The notes: generated from the sequence alone by a model not told the origin. DNA of 64,000 nt from Micropterix aruncella (GCA_944548615.1 OX155965.1:24542946-24606945); one strand, 5' to 3'; numbered from the stretch's first letter, positions 37,340 through 49,062 are shown. A program made the numbers and translations.

Positions 37340-37860
37340 AACCAGTCATTTATTTATTTATTTATTAGTTTCAAATAGTATTCAAGAGCATTGCAGACGA
37401 ATCCAATTCGCCCTTGAATATTAAATCGAAAGTATAAGTCCAAAAATAAATGACTTACATAACTAAATTAATGCTATAAAATTAATATATTGAACAAGAA
37501 AAAAACATAAAAATATAAAACTAAATAAAAGACAGATTATGATAAACATGAGATAGCAGGGAATTGCCTTTTTAGCTGCCAAATTTATATACAAAAGATG
37601 TCTATTTCTGTGGGTAAGGAATTAAGAAGAGATATAACCTTTCCCACTGGCCTGTCTACAAAAGTATATGTACGATGGTACGGCACATTAAACAATAGAT
37701 GCGATCTTTCGCTGTGTAATTTACCGGTACGTACAATTCAAACTTACATAGTATCTCTGGCAAATAAATAGTTCCTTGAATCAATGTATATGCAAATATA
37801 ATTAGGGATACATATCGACGCGTTTCAAGAGAGTTTTATCCTACCATTCCAAGCACAAAA
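37340..37860 (-). pseudogene. LINE C-terminal remnant with (TAAA)n tail
   Basis: The minus-strand translation with shifts gives SLETRRYVSLIIFAYTLIQG then ELYVPVRT and YHRTYTFVDRPVGKVISLLN. It fits the C-terminal tail of a LINE polymerase. The 3' end is an (ATTT)n run at 37347-37362 on the + strand. Confidence 0.65.
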
Positions 37861-38049
37861 TCGGACGGAAATAAGTATGGATAAATATTGTATTTTCTGT
37901 AATAAATATATCTTCAACATTTTCTTTGAATACGTTCTGTTAGTTATATCAAAATAGTTATAACAAAATATCAATAAGCTATTTATTAAAGGATAGGTAG
38001 ATTGTACCATTGATTATATAAGGTACTAGTGGTATTCTTCGGCGTAGCC

Positions 38050-38295
38050 CGTGTTATATAAATGTTAAAATACCTAGTACACTAATTTTCATGGCAATGG
38101 GTTGACCGGTATAGGAGTTTATGTGCTGAAGCGCTATCTGGTATGAAGTTACAATAAAGTAAAGTGCGCGAAAATATTATGTGGGCTCAAAGGTCTATGT
38201 ATACTAACTTTCATGGTGATCCATTGGACGGTATAGAAGTTGATGTGCTGCTGCGCCATCTAGTGGCGAGATACAATAAAGTCGCTCGTACGATG
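38050..38295 (+). repeat. Two direct diverged units of about 120 bp
   Basis: Both contain TACTAA(T/C)TTTCATGG, TTG(A/G)CCGGTATAG-like text and GTGCTG followed by GCGC(C/T)ATCT(A/G)G and ACAATAAAG. The second ends GCGCCATCTAGTGGCGAG. It is part of an unidentified repeat. Confidence 0.55.
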
Positions 38296-38329
38296 ATAGT
38301 CGACGAGCGACGACGAGATAGATGTCGTC

Positions 38330-38525
38330 AGGGGTAAGGGTTTAGGGTGGGGGCAAAGGTTGAAGGAGGGCAGTTGCAAGGAGAGTAGAGTGGCGGGTTG
38401 CGGGGGAGGCAGGGTTTGCGAGGGGCGTTAGGGAAGAGGTTGTGGGGTTTGAAGGGGAAAGGGGTTGCGGGGGCAGGTTTGAGGGGGGTGGCGGGGTGGG
38501 GTGGGAGGTCGCGGGGGTTTGAAGG
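38330..38525 (+). repeat. G-rich, C-poor strand-asymmetric tract
   Basis: About 195 bp of purine-rich DNA dominated by G runs, including GGGGGGTGGCGGGGTGGGGT. Degenerate GGGGTTTGAAGGGG/GGGGGTTGCGGG units suggest an old minisatellite. The + strand has strong G-quadruplex potential. Confidence 0.75.
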
Positions 38526-38566
38526 ATTAATAAAATAATAACGCCGTCTGTTTACCCGAAAAATGG

Positions 38567-38824
38567 GTGTTTACCCGAGAAACAAACTGCGCCGCCCGAG
38601 GTTATTACAACGGAACTCAACCGGGTTCTTCCGAGGGCCTAAAGAGGGTAGTCATCGACCTAATTTATGACATTTATATTAGGTTGAAATCAGTCCTTGG
38701 CTACTTGCCGGGAAAGTCTTGGGTGACACAAACGACTTTTTTATTATTTGAAATACCCCTGCGAAGTATAATTGACGCCGTACAACGAAAAATAAGTGAA
38801 TTGGTCGCTTTTATGAATGACTGA
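38567..38824 (+). other. Unassigned open frame over repeat material
   Basis: An 85-codon frame whose middle (38700-38745, GGGAAAGTCTTGGGTGACAC) is the same sequence as the edge of a repeat at 63785-63815. I therefore regard it as repeat-derived, not a gene. Confidence 0.2.
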
Positions 38825-39344
38825 TATCATCAAAGTAAATCGTTACCTTATCGGTATCCGTCGCTTTTAGCAAACGGGCCTAGACAAATCGCTAATGGTC
38901 TTGCGTGTTTTTAAATTTATGAGGTTGACGGTTGAAGTATATGGAATAGTTCTTCGTTAGTTCGTTGTAATGTTATATCTCATTAATATTTACAATTTAC
39001 AAAATCGCACGTGGAAATACCGCCTACCGCTCTTACATATTTATATGGTTGTCGTCATGTAGTCGTTAGACATACTAGTATATACGAAAGTTTTGCCTGC
39101 CGGATATATGTAACCGCCACGGCGCCGATGACGCAGAAACGAGGGACGTGCTTAAGATTGATTAGCCGGCAATCGCCTATGTGTACCAATTTATACGTGT
39201 AAGAGAGAGGATGTCGGAAGAAGGCGATTTGTCAGGTAAAGATGTCACATTAGCTCCGCTATTCCATTGAATGGTGGCGTTGACCTAAGCCGCTCTGTCG
39301 TTTGTATTACTGTAGAAGTCAATGGGCTCTTGCTGGTTAGGGGG

Positions 39345-40020
39345 TTAATGGGCCCTTACTGAGTTAGCCACGAAGACCCATTCTGTTCAGGGTTGGTCAC
39401 ACTCACGGGTCAACACCTATCCGACGGCCTCCACGCATGAAGTGCGAGCCTGGGTAGGACTCTGGCCTTATGGTTAGTTTCCCCTGGGAATCAACCTTCT
39501 GGCGGGCTCCTGGACGGTCTGCGCACCGTGCGGCTTAAGCCAGTCGATTGCGCACTCTGACTAACATCTTGAGGTGTCGACTACAACGGGCGAGCCCGTC
39601 ATCACTGGAAGTTTTAACGATTAGTCGTTCTATCGACCTGCAGTGAGCGTAGAAGACTTTGGACAAAACAATCCGACGTCTAGCTACGCCACAACCCGTA
39701 AGAGACCAACGCCTTTCCGCGAGATGCTACCTGGCGGGCGACACTCGCGCCCTTACTACCAATTGTGACCAGATTTCTCCGGTCTCTTGATTAGTTCCGA
39801 GTTCGAGGTCGCTTGCGCGGTCCTCTCCCTTACGAAGCGGTGAAACGGTGAATACCGAATCTATCGCGGACCATGGCGTCCTTTGCCCGGCTGTTCACCC
39901 AGGATCGGGTAGCCGATGGTCGTTTCGAGAGCAGTCGCCGTAAGTCGGGGGAGTCTGGAAGCTGTACTGTTTCCTATAGAGCGGGGGTGGTTGCGGACCT
40001 TACGGCGACTGCTCTTGAAA
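39345..40020 (+). repeat. GC-rich repeat A, rearranged copy
   Basis: Compared with 4384-5040, the left part (39345-39567) and the block CGGGGGAGTCTGGAAGC (39946-40015) are in the same orientation. The main body (39570-39945) is inverted. The junction is flanked by inverted copies of CTTACGGCGACTGCTCT (39930-39946 and 40001-40017). It is non-coding. Confidence 0.75.
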
Positions 40021-40167
40021 TATTTATAAAAGCCCCGCTAAAAGTTATCCATGCGGTTTCGCATTGGAGTAAAAATCGTTACTGTTTTACCACACACTTT
40101 TTCCGGCAACTTTTCAGCTGGGCGGCGCGAGATGACAGGCGGCATAAAAGGCCATCCGCCTGAAATG
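40019..40167 (+). repeat. 150-bp direct repeat, unit 1
   Basis: AATATTTATAAAAGCCCCGC through GGCCATCCGCCTGAAATGTT is repeated about 90% identically at 41155-41303. The role is unknown. Confidence 0.8.
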
Positions 40168-40494
40168 TTAAAAATATTTATGTCGCTTGCGTATGAAATA
40201 TTTTAACCAAAATTTTACGCTATGGCTTCGGCCCAACAAGGCATTTATGTACAAAACTTCAAGTCTTTAAATCAAATATTTCAAGATAGAATTAGGACTA
40301 GCGCGGCCTCTGGTAGACGATTTCCACAACTTTTCAACTATTGATATTGCGAAATGCATGCCAAATTTCAGCTAAATCGGTTGAAGCGTTTAGGCGATAT
40401 CGTGGAGGAATACACACACACACGCACACAGAAGTGCGTTCACAATACTTTTCCTCTGCCGGGAAAGTAATAATTGTAGGATAGCTTTGAGAGT

Positions 40495-41077
40495 AAAATG
40501 AGAAATATAAAATGGGACACAGAAGGAGCCTCCCCGAAGATTTTCACATTTTCGACTGGTTAATTCTCTAGGTCAGCACTTAGCCACATTTTTTATTTAG
40601 GCCCTAAATTAATAACGCGTAATAGCGCTCTGAGAGTTACGCTAAAAATGCTTTGCAATTAACACCCTTGTACCACCTCTGCGTAAAGATAGTTATTCTG
40701 TGCTAGCGTTGCGATCGAGCGTTTAGTATGCGCCTGATCACCGGCGCGAGCGGACGTGGAATCTGAAGTCGGAAGTCTGCGACCATGAACAATCGGGCGT
40801 CCCTGGAAACAGTGAGTCTAAACTCACCGGCCAATCTTTCTACCACCGGGCCAAAGGACACTGTGACAAGATGCCGAGCCAATCTCGTCCGCTGGGGTTA
40901 AACAGCGAATCTAACATACAACTATGGAATGCTGAAGGATAAATATCACCTCCTATTCTGCCCGCAGCTGTCAACCCCCATCACAGGATCTACAAGAGAC
41001 GAACAACCACACCATTTAGACCGCATATTTTTGGAGAGACGTGTCCGAACCTGACACGGACACGTTAACTAACTAAC
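40495..41077 (+). mobile_element. 583-bp retroposon with 13-bp target duplication
   Basis: TAGCTTTGAGAGT is present exactly at 40482-40494 and 41078-41090. The insert ends in GTTAACTAACTAAC, a (TAAC)n tail, which fixes the + orientation. No Pol III boxes or RT frame were recognised. It could be a SINE or a short LINE 3' fragment. Confidence 0.7.
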
Positions 41078-41154
41078 TAGCTTTGAGAGTTATTCTATTA
41101 CTTACTTGTTTAATTTCAAGAATAGTCGACAGTTTGAAATGAAGCATTTCATAT

Positions 41155-41303
41155 AATATTTATAAAAGCCCCGCTAAAAGTTAACCATGCGGTTTCGCAT
41201 CAGAGTAAAAATCATTACTGTTTTACGACACACTTTTTCCGGAAACTTTTCAGCTGGGCGGCGCGAGATGAAAGACGGCAAAAAAGGCCATCCGCCTGAA
41301 ATG
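41155..41303 (+). repeat. 150-bp direct repeat, unit 2
   Basis: It is the partner of 40019-40167. The two units are separated by about 1 kb that includes the inserted retroposon. Confidence 0.8.
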
Positions 41304-41385
41304 TTTTCAGTCATCTGAAATTTGATTTATGCCCGGCGGCGTACAGTTTCACTGCATTTGTTTACGCCTTGTGCGGTTTCATTTT

Positions 41386-41440
41386 ACGACGAGCTCTCTC
41401 TCCCTCTTTTTCTCTCCTTCTCTCTCTCTTTCAAAATTTG
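41386..41440. repeat. Pyrimidine-rich CT tract
   Basis: CTCTCTCTCCCTCTTTTTCT-type sequence. A second pyrimidine tract with a run of about 14 C lies at 41919-41950. Confidence 0.8.
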
Positions 41441-42179
41441 CTGTGCTCGTGCAGAAGGGTTTTTCAGCGTTCGGACGATGATGAAAATGTAATCGGAATG
41501 GCGACTTTTTAGTAGAGCAAACTAGAGAAATATCGGGCCTTGTTGCGCCACATAGATAAAAGAAATCAATGAAATTAAAACTATTATACATTATACACAG
41601 TACGAATTAATTTTATTAATTTTAATTCTAATTTATGACTAATATATTAACTCTAATAAAATACATGTCTACTGCAATCTATCGGCGATCCCTATTATTT
41701 TTCATGCTTCATGTTTATACCTTGATTAGAATAGTTGCAAATTAATTCAAGGCGGAGCCGACAGATGGCGTTACAAATAACAGCTAATCGCGAATATTTA
41801 TCTCGCTCCGCGGGTTTGCATTATGTGTGAAATCGAAGACTGTCACATCGGTTTTAATCATATTTTTTCCGCTAGTTTAGTTTTCAGCTCTAAGAGGGAG
41901 GAGGTCGATACATCCTGAACCCCCCCCCCCCTCCTTCTCCCCCCCTTCTTCATATCTACTGTCTTCTTTCAAAATTCAAATTAATTTATTCATTTCAAAT
42001 TATCAGTAATTACAATTTAAATATTCTAAACCTAACTATGCTACCGCCTGTCTTAAGGTAAGTAATTTATTTTAATTATAATCATTTTTTATATTTTTAT
42101 TTGTAACTTGACTATAGTAATAAAACATCTTTTTTTATAAACCTATTTTTTTCTTTTTTAAAATAATATCATAAAAAAT

Positions 42180-42240
42180 GGCGTTTACCTTGGAACAGGC
42201 TCTGCCTAGTTAGGATTGGCGCAAAACAGTATGGATATTA
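42180..42240 (+). repeat. Short repeat E, copy 2
   Basis: CCTTGGAACAGGCTCTGCCT followed by AGTTAGGA and GCGCAAAA, as at 2355-2420. Confidence 0.5.
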
Positions 42241-42244
42241 TTCA

Positions 42245-42600
42245 TTTTTGTAACCGACTGCATTCATCACAGGCATGGTTGGCCATAATTCTCTCTGTCT
42301 CAGAAGAGAAATGATGACCATGTCCTATGTTTTGAATCTAATTCGTGGTAAAACTGATAACCCTAGCTTACTAGTAGCTGAATATTTTCGTATCAAATAA
42401 TTATCTTCATGCTCGATCGCACCATCTTTTCGCGGAGCCGTTCTCGCGCACTAACCTTACGAAGTGGAACTTGTTAGCGCGTGCTTTGCGGCGCTTAAAT
42501 GAAATTCACTCGATTGCACCAGATTTTGATATTTTTACGGCCATCCCTCACTCGTTTGAATTGCAGGCTATTAATTATTTATTCTTATATAATAGCTAGT
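42245..42600 (+). pseudogene. LINE polymerase C-terminal remnant
   Basis: The + frame, with one shift, reads YLHARSHHLFAEPFSRTNLT then KWNLLARALRRLNEIHSIAP and DFDIFTAIPHSF. It is a recognisable C-terminus of a Jockey-group LINE. It is followed at 42700-42730 by an (ATA)n/(AAAT)n tail. Confidence 0.7.
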
Positions 42601-42828
42601 ATTCTAAGCGTCATTCTATTTGTATAATAACGGTGATAACCAATGCCTTGGTTTTACTTTAATGTTGATTAGTAATAAGCGAATAAACAATAATAAATAG
42701 TAAATAAATAAATAATAATAATAATAATAAATCATTGTGTAAAAATAATTGGTTTATATATATATTTCAATAAATTAATAAAACTAAAAAAACGGCGAAT
42801 TTAACAAATATACCTTTATGCTAGCAGT

Positions 42829-43430
42829 TTATTTATTTATTTTATTTTATTTTATAGCAAACTTACAGATAGTAAATATATGATAATAGTATCTTAAAAA
42901 CATATTTTAACGAAACAAATTTACTATCCTATGAATAGTTTGCAATGCTTGCATTACACATTAACATAGAAATAACATGAACACGTTGATAGTAGAATTT
43001 TTTTATATAATAAAGCTAATGATTATATAAGGGTAAGAAAAGAAATAATTAAATAAGTTGTTAATAAGGTTATTTGGATAAAGCAAAATATAAGTATAAG
43101 TAATTGGATAATAATATGTATTATATATAATATGATATAATACAATAGTATGTTATAATATAATAATCATATAATACAGTAGGTACATTAGGATGGCAGT
43201 TAGTGACATCTTTAAAAGTAGGAGATAGGCTAGGTATGATCGAATCTTTTATTATATTAATGGAATCATAAAAAACACCTAATCCTTTACACGATTTATC
43301 AAAAACGCGACACATTCTGGCCAAAGGTCTATTCGATCCGATGTTGTTATTGCAAGCTACAACCGAAAATGTTTGAGAGCTCCTCGTTAGTCGCGGTGGC
43401 ACACGAAATTTAATTTTTTCTAGACTTTTT
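42829..43430 (-). pseudogene. LINE C-terminal remnant with (TAAA)n tail
   Basis: The minus frame near 43410-43240 reads KIKFRVPPRLTRSSQTFSV then NRPLARMCRVFDKSCKGLGV, the terminal segment of a LINE polymerase. The + strand (TTTA)n at 42829-42855 marks the 3' end. The catalytic core is absent. Confidence 0.65.
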
Positions 43431-43798
43431 TTGCAGTTGCAGTCAAAATATTTATGCGTAAGTATTTTATGACAAATACTCGTTTGTAATAAAAATCCCT
43501 ACATAAATATCCACCACAATACCTAGTATTAACCAAAACGACCACACGCATCTACGATTAGTACGTTGCTTGGCGAAAGGAAGATTTCCAGTATTTCATT
43601 TCACCTAATCAGATTCACCCTATTTGCAAAGGTAGTCCAGATCAACAAGGCGACAAATCAAACGAATGGCTTCCTGGAGATAGGCGGCGGCATTTTGCAA
43701 AGCGCTTTTATATTTCGCAATTAAACGTTCCCCGTATAGTGGCGGAGTAAGAGAAATAAAGGCCCACACACACACAGGCGTATTTGTTTTGTTTTTTG

Positions 43799-43975
43799 TT
43801 TGTTTCTACTTTTTATTGTGGAATTTCACAATCGGCGGGTTTACCATTATCTTACATCTAACCATACTCTGAAGTGTTTATGTGACAGAATTAAAATGAA
43901 ATTTCGTTAATTTTATCCCAAAGGAACATAGTGACCCAACCGGGAATCGAACTAATTACTCTGCTACCGGACGGC
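43799..43975 (-). mobile_element. tRNA-derived SINE, partial
   Basis: It is the same family as 36363-36645: TTTCTACTTTTTATTGTGG, TTTCACAATCGGCGGGTTTA, CGTTAATTTTATCCCAA and an inverted tRNA-like head with ACCGGGAATCGAAC. It is shorter by an internal deletion. Confidence 0.7.
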
Positions 43976-44074
43976 TACACTTGCAATCGCGAAGTAAAAA
44001 TTCAGCTGTCACTTACGCCGGCGACATTTTCGCGCGTAAATTCGGCGCTAGTAAATGACCTTGAGTAAAACGAC

Positions 44075-44200
44075 TATAACTTGTAAACCACTATACGGAT
44101 CATAAAAAGAATAACTGTAAAATGATCGCATTGAAATTTGACATATAAAACATTATAACCTTATCTCGTAAAACAATTAAGATAATAATGAATAAATATT
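44075..44200 (+). repeat. Repeat G, left-end fragment
   Basis: ATGATCGCATTGAAATTTGA and AAAACAATTAAGATAATAAT match 9170-9255 and, inverted, 46210-46330. Confidence 0.6.
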
Positions 44201-44564
44201 ACAAACATTTATTATTATAATAATAATAAATATTGGCTAACCAAAATTGATTAGCTCAAGTCTTAGCATTTGTAAGCGTCAAACCAAGAATGGTTAACAA
44301 GTAGGAGGGGCTAAAGACGGTTACGAAGTCCGATTAAGTATTTAAAGTCGTTTACTGTCGTAAGGCTGAACAAATTTAATCGAACCTAAACGAACTCTTT
44401 CTGATGCTAAAAAGGTAAATGTAACCGTACTATAAATTACTACTTCAAAACGCAATGCATGGCTGAATGATTTTATTTTACAGGTATATAATACACTTGT
44501 GATATAATAATAGAGATCGCATGCTGGTTTTTCTGTAATAGCTAAGCTTATAAGCTAAGCCAAC

Positions 44565-45100
44565 ATGCCTGTCAGAGGCCAACGCCTTACGGCGATGCAC
44601 CGGGAAAGGTAACCAGCGGGCAGCCTCTCCCCCGAACTACCAGTTTTGGAAGGATATCTCCGTCTGGAATTAACCATCAGGATATCCTCTAACCTACCGA
44701 CTGGCTACGGGTCTGAAGTCGCTTGCGCGAACTCTACCTGTCGTATATTCGCGGTGATTCAGTTTGAATCTATCGCGGACCATTAGCATCTTTTGCCCGA
44801 CTCTGAATTCAGAATCAGGTAGTCAATTGGTCATTTCAAGAGTGGTTGACGACAGATCGACCTCCACCCCCCGGTGCTTAGGAGACTATATTTTCATAGT
44901 CTTCACACTCCTTCAGTAATTAGTCAGAGTGCACAACCAATCGGCTGACGCCGCACGGTGCGCAAACCGTCCAATAGTGCTGGGAGGCGTTCCATCAGGG
45001 GAAACCGATCTACCAGCCGCGAGGCCGGTGACGCAAGAGTCCTACGCGGGGTAGTCCTCCACACAAGGAGGCTGCTTAATAGGAGCTGAATCGTGAGATG
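44565..45100 (-). repeat. GC-rich repeat A, inverted copy
   Basis: It has GGCCAACGCCTTACGG, AATCTATCGCGGACCAT, CGCCGCACGGTGCGCAAACC and TAGTCCTCCACACAAGGAGG in reverse order to 22985-23290. The long minus frame that runs through it is not conserved in other copies. Confidence 0.7.
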
Positions 45101-45585
45101 GAACGACCTAGAAATAATGGATCTTATAGCCCTAGCTGCACGAAACCGTTCGCTACCAAAAGTACACATCGACATGCCGACATCAAAGGTAAACATCGAC
45201 ATATTCAATCGCATCCGCTTTTCCTGCTCGTCTACGGAGGCCTTTATACGACTGATATTAACAAAGGAATCGAACCGGGCCGCGAATATACATATATCCC
45301 GGATAAATCTTTCATTCTGATTACTCTCTTTCCGAAGCATACGAATTCGTGAATTATCTGAAATCCGAAGAATATACGTTTTTGGCACATGTCCTATCGC
45401 TGCAGGAAATCAGGGAGGTTAATACAAAGAGAGTAATTATCAGGCATTACGAAAGAGAATTATCATCCTTGATCTCCCATTTATTTGCGGAACCGTTCAT
45501 ACCTACCAGTGTTAAGGCTCAATTGGCAAAAAGCACCTCCTTGAGGGTGGTATATACATTCTTACCACTGATCCTGCTTTAAATT
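45093..45585 (+). other. Unassigned, coding-like stretch
   Basis: Consecutive open + frames (45093-45320 and 45349-45582) give charged, helix-like peptides such as NYLKSEEYTFLAHVLSLQEI and KRVIIRHYERELSSLISHLF. Base composition is more balanced than the flanks. The frames are not in register and I recognise no family. A decayed transposon gene or an unknown gene are both possible. Confidence 0.2.
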
Positions 45586-45689
45586 ATATATAGATAGGTA
45601 ACCAAAAACCCAAGTTATTATGTAGACAAACATTTATAGCCCAATATATTCTGTGTAGATATGTTACGCCCCTTCGGCTACGTAACGAC

Positions 45690-46345
45690 TAAATTTGGTT
45701 GCACATCAGAACACCGTCGACTACGTAACGACCAATATTGGCGACTTGCTCCCGGAGCACACAGTAATATTATTTTCTGATTCGAACGCATCCTAAAATC
45801 CATACCAAATATCTCATTATTACTATAGATACATAGACGGCCGCTAGAATAATTTCGCGCGTCATTTCACGGATATTTCTGGTAAAATTCCATTGTCAAA
45901 CATCATCTTTTTTTTTTTTCGAGAAATCATCAAAACTTTTATTGGTTTTTATGAGCCTTTTTATGACCTAAATATTTTTATATTACCTAATATAAGCATA
46001 TATTGCTATATATTATATATTGCTATAATATAAGCATAATATAAGCATATACATGCTAATACCTAAATATAAGCAAAACGAAATATTATCCTTAATGTAG
46101 AATCTAATAAAGATCACGATAGTATTTACAATTTCTAAATAGGGTTCCGTATTTTTCCGTAAGACAAGTAGGTACAAGTTAGAAATGCCGAGTATTTTTC
46201 ACTTTTTCGATTTTCTCATATTAATTCATAATTATCTAATTGTTTTACAAAATGAAATTTTAATATTCTATATACGAAATGTTAATGTTATCATTGTTCA
46301 GTTATTCTTTTTATGATTGCTATAGTAGTTCCATAGTTATAGTAC
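45690..46345 (-). repeat. Interspersed repeat G, copy 2 (uninterrupted)
   Basis: It is the inverted partner of 9135-10233 but lacks its internal 9349-9885 insert. A short local duplication of ATATAAGCATAT-like words is present at 45995-46075. Confidence 0.7.
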
Positions 46346-46349
46346 TTTT

Positions 46350-47460
46350 TGTGGAGCGCGGCGATATTGCAAGAAATTGCCGCGGTCTGTGGTTTAAAAT
46401 ACATCGACGAATTCGGTAAAAATGCCTAAAAAGTCTTTCGATTGATAACAATTAATATAGAGATAAAAATGTTGTTTTGATGGGCGTGCTGGGTTTAGAC
46501 GGCCACAAAAACAAGTTTTCATGACAATTTTTTTAACGTAAAGTTGAAATCTACTAATGAATCTTTTACTTCTGGAATAGCAGATTGCTGAAAGGGTAAA
46601 AAATCTAATACTTTTCATTAAAGAAAACTCTAAACGCGTTTTTATCAGAACCTTTTTTTCAGTTTTGCGCCAGTGATAAAAAACTACTTGACGGATCGAG
46701 TTATTCTAATAAAAAAATACAGTTTATTGAATTCTCTTCTATAATATTAACTCAAAAACATTTAAAATGTATTTGTACGTTTTTACTAGTTAAACACAAT
46801 ATTTTTGGTTCTTAAAATCGATCTTATTTTTTTAAATCCTTGTAAATGTAAAAAGACGATAACTTTTCGTTATTTTTGCCTTAGTTTTTTTTTTTCATTT
46901 CCGGCAAAATTACTGCAGCGTCATTTCTGCAGCGATAGAAACATTTGCAATCTCAGAAATATATTTTTTATACTATTACAAAATATATTTTTGTCTGTCA
47001 AACGTTAATCAAACTGATATAAAAGAATCATGAATATTTGAATTTTATTTTTATGTTTTTTTTGGCCTTCTAAACTAGGCTCCCTTTTAATCTCAGAAAC
47101 AAAAGGTTAAGGAATTTTCTTAACGAATTGGAAACCATTCGACGTGTACCTACATTTTTTTTTACTGAAATTCGTCAAAAAATCATCTGGTTGCTTTTTT
47201 GTTATTATTTTTTATTTATTATTTTTATCTTAAACTTATTTCGTCTACCACCCACTTTAAAAATCAATTGTTTTTCAGCGCCCCTAATTTTGTTTACTTT
47301 ACAACATCCTTAAAACCGCAATGACATTCATTAATTTAATTTAAAGCGAGACTTTTTTACCAGTGGGAGCAATTAAAACGCAACTTTATAATATTAAGAA
47401 TATCTTTTATTCAAATTAAAACAAACATAATCGATTTTAATTCTAAAACTAACCAAATGT
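46350..47460. other. AT-rich DNA without supported features
   Basis: Open frames here are low-complexity Phe/Lys/Leu frames. I see no domain, repeat partner or RNA signature. Confidence 0.45.
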
Positions 47461-47464
47461 TAAG

Positions 47465-48007
47465 GATGAATCTGATGATTTTTAACAAGTTTGTTGATAT
47501 CAGGTTCGAATTTACTCAAAATCAGCCGCAAGTCGCCGCGTTCGGTAATATGCAAACGATTTCTCGTTTTAGTAAGCAGCGTGGCCACAGCACTAAATCC
47601 ACTTTCACACAAATGACTATCGAAAATCGTTGATCGATCGACCACAATCCAGGGTATAATTGCGGGATTTGCTTTTGTAGCCAAAATTCTTGGTAGCCAT
47701 TTTTGAATTTGATTTTTATTTCCTTGTTCGTTGTCAGTTCTATAAGATCTTCTTCCAGATGGGATGACATTTCTGTGTTGATGTTTGAACAAGGCAGAAA
47801 TATGAACTAAATAATCGATGTTGTGTAACAGGTAGCTAGGTTTTAATTTCAGTGAATTATAAAATATTAAGTAGATGAAATTACAATTCTGCCATAGCCC
47901 CCCTAAACCACTTCCACACCCCCGATTTTTTACTCGGCCCCTTACCGCCCCCCTCTAGGCCACCAGCGCCCACAAGGGGGCGTTATCGCCCACTTTGAGA
48001 ACCACTG
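47465..48007 (-). pseudogene. hAT transposase C-terminus joined to a hAT terminal end
   Basis: The minus strand reads HLEEDLIELTTNKEIKIKF, NGYQEFWLQK, then after a frameshift near 47610, HLCESGFSAVATLLTKTRNR and GDLRLILSKFEPDINKLVKN ending HQIHP-stop. This is the hAT C-terminal dimerisation domain of the SCAND3/ZBED-like type. Upstream, 47886-48007 read on the minus strand begins CAGTGGTTCTCAAAGTGGGC, a typical hAT left terminus. Only about 100 bp separates them, so most of the transposase is deleted. The element is dead; the other terminus was not found. Confidence 0.75.
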
Positions 48008-48044
48008 TCTTACTCAACTTATAATGATAAATTGACAATATGAT

Positions 48045-48200
48045 ATTTATTTATTTATCCAAACATTTATTGCTATAAAACATAAATTTTCCTTGAGACA
48101 CTATCAGGAACCGAAGGGCAAAACCGTAACCTCATGTTATTCGATTCTGTCACGTCACCCAACTGGGACTAACTCGTTATAGGGGTAAGAAGGGCTCTAA
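48045..48200 (-). mobile_element. LINE 3' UTR fragment
   Basis: (ATTT)n then GGAACCGAAGGGCAAAACCG and CACCCAACTGGGACTAACTC match the 3' UTR of the LINE at 50683-51260. It contains no coding part. Confidence 0.7.
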
Positions 48201-48990
48201 TAATACAACAATTTATTTAAAATCTGTAGTAAAATGCTCATGAGCCTAAATTGCCTTAAAAGGAGTCCTCAAAAAAATACGAAAAATCTATAAAATCAAT
48301 ATAAAATCGGCATTGAAATTGAACATACAGTTTCTAACCTTAAACAGAGTTAGGAAAATTAAACTAACAGAAATTGAAAAGAAAGTAATGAGAGAGAAAA
48401 GAACAAAAAGTCATTAGAAAAATATCAATTAGTTATTCAAATCAAATCAAATCAACTCATTTATGTAAAATTTCGAGTAAGTAATATAAAATTAAATATT
48501 CCAAACATCTTATATAAAATGAAACACAATAATTCCTCATTGAAATAAGTATAATATGTTGTCAAAGATATAATGGTATTTTATAAATGGAAATTCATAA
48601 AACATGATATTATTTTTGGCCCGTTTCTATTAATATTTCTCTACGTTTTTTCTTAAAATATGAAAGGTTAATTAAAGAAATTTAATAACATGACACTTTA
48701 GGCCTTTGTCAGACTATTTGTAACACATTTGTAATTGAAACATTTGTAATTATGCCTAATAATTTGATTAGGCTATGTTTTGTTTTGGCGATTCCGAATG
48801 AATATTGCCGACTCACAGTAGCCAATTTCATAAATGCCATCTAAATTTTAAAGAGGCTTTGTCCACCGCTGTGCATTTTTAATAGCACTCTACGTTTGAT
48901 AATGTAGGATCCTCCTAATTGGCACTTAGCTGCCGAATTTAAAAGCAAAATGTCGTTAATGCGATAAAATTATGTAAAAATATAATTTTA

Positions 48991-49062
48991 TATAGGATCC
49001 GACGCGATTCGGGGCGTATTTAAGCCCGGTAAATACGCCTCGAGTCGCGTCAGGTACCTATA
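48991..49062. repeat. 72-bp imperfect palindrome
   Basis: TATAGGATCCGACGCGATTC and its inverted counterpart pair with a few mismatches around the loop near AAGCCC (49022-49027). The inner stem GGCGTATTTA/TAAATACGCC is perfect. It could be a small MITE or a hairpin-forming transcript. Confidence 0.6.

Noticed and set aside
44924..45388. 154-codon minus-strand frame
   Set aside because: It runs from unrelated DNA into an inverted repeat A copy whose frame is not maintained elsewhere.
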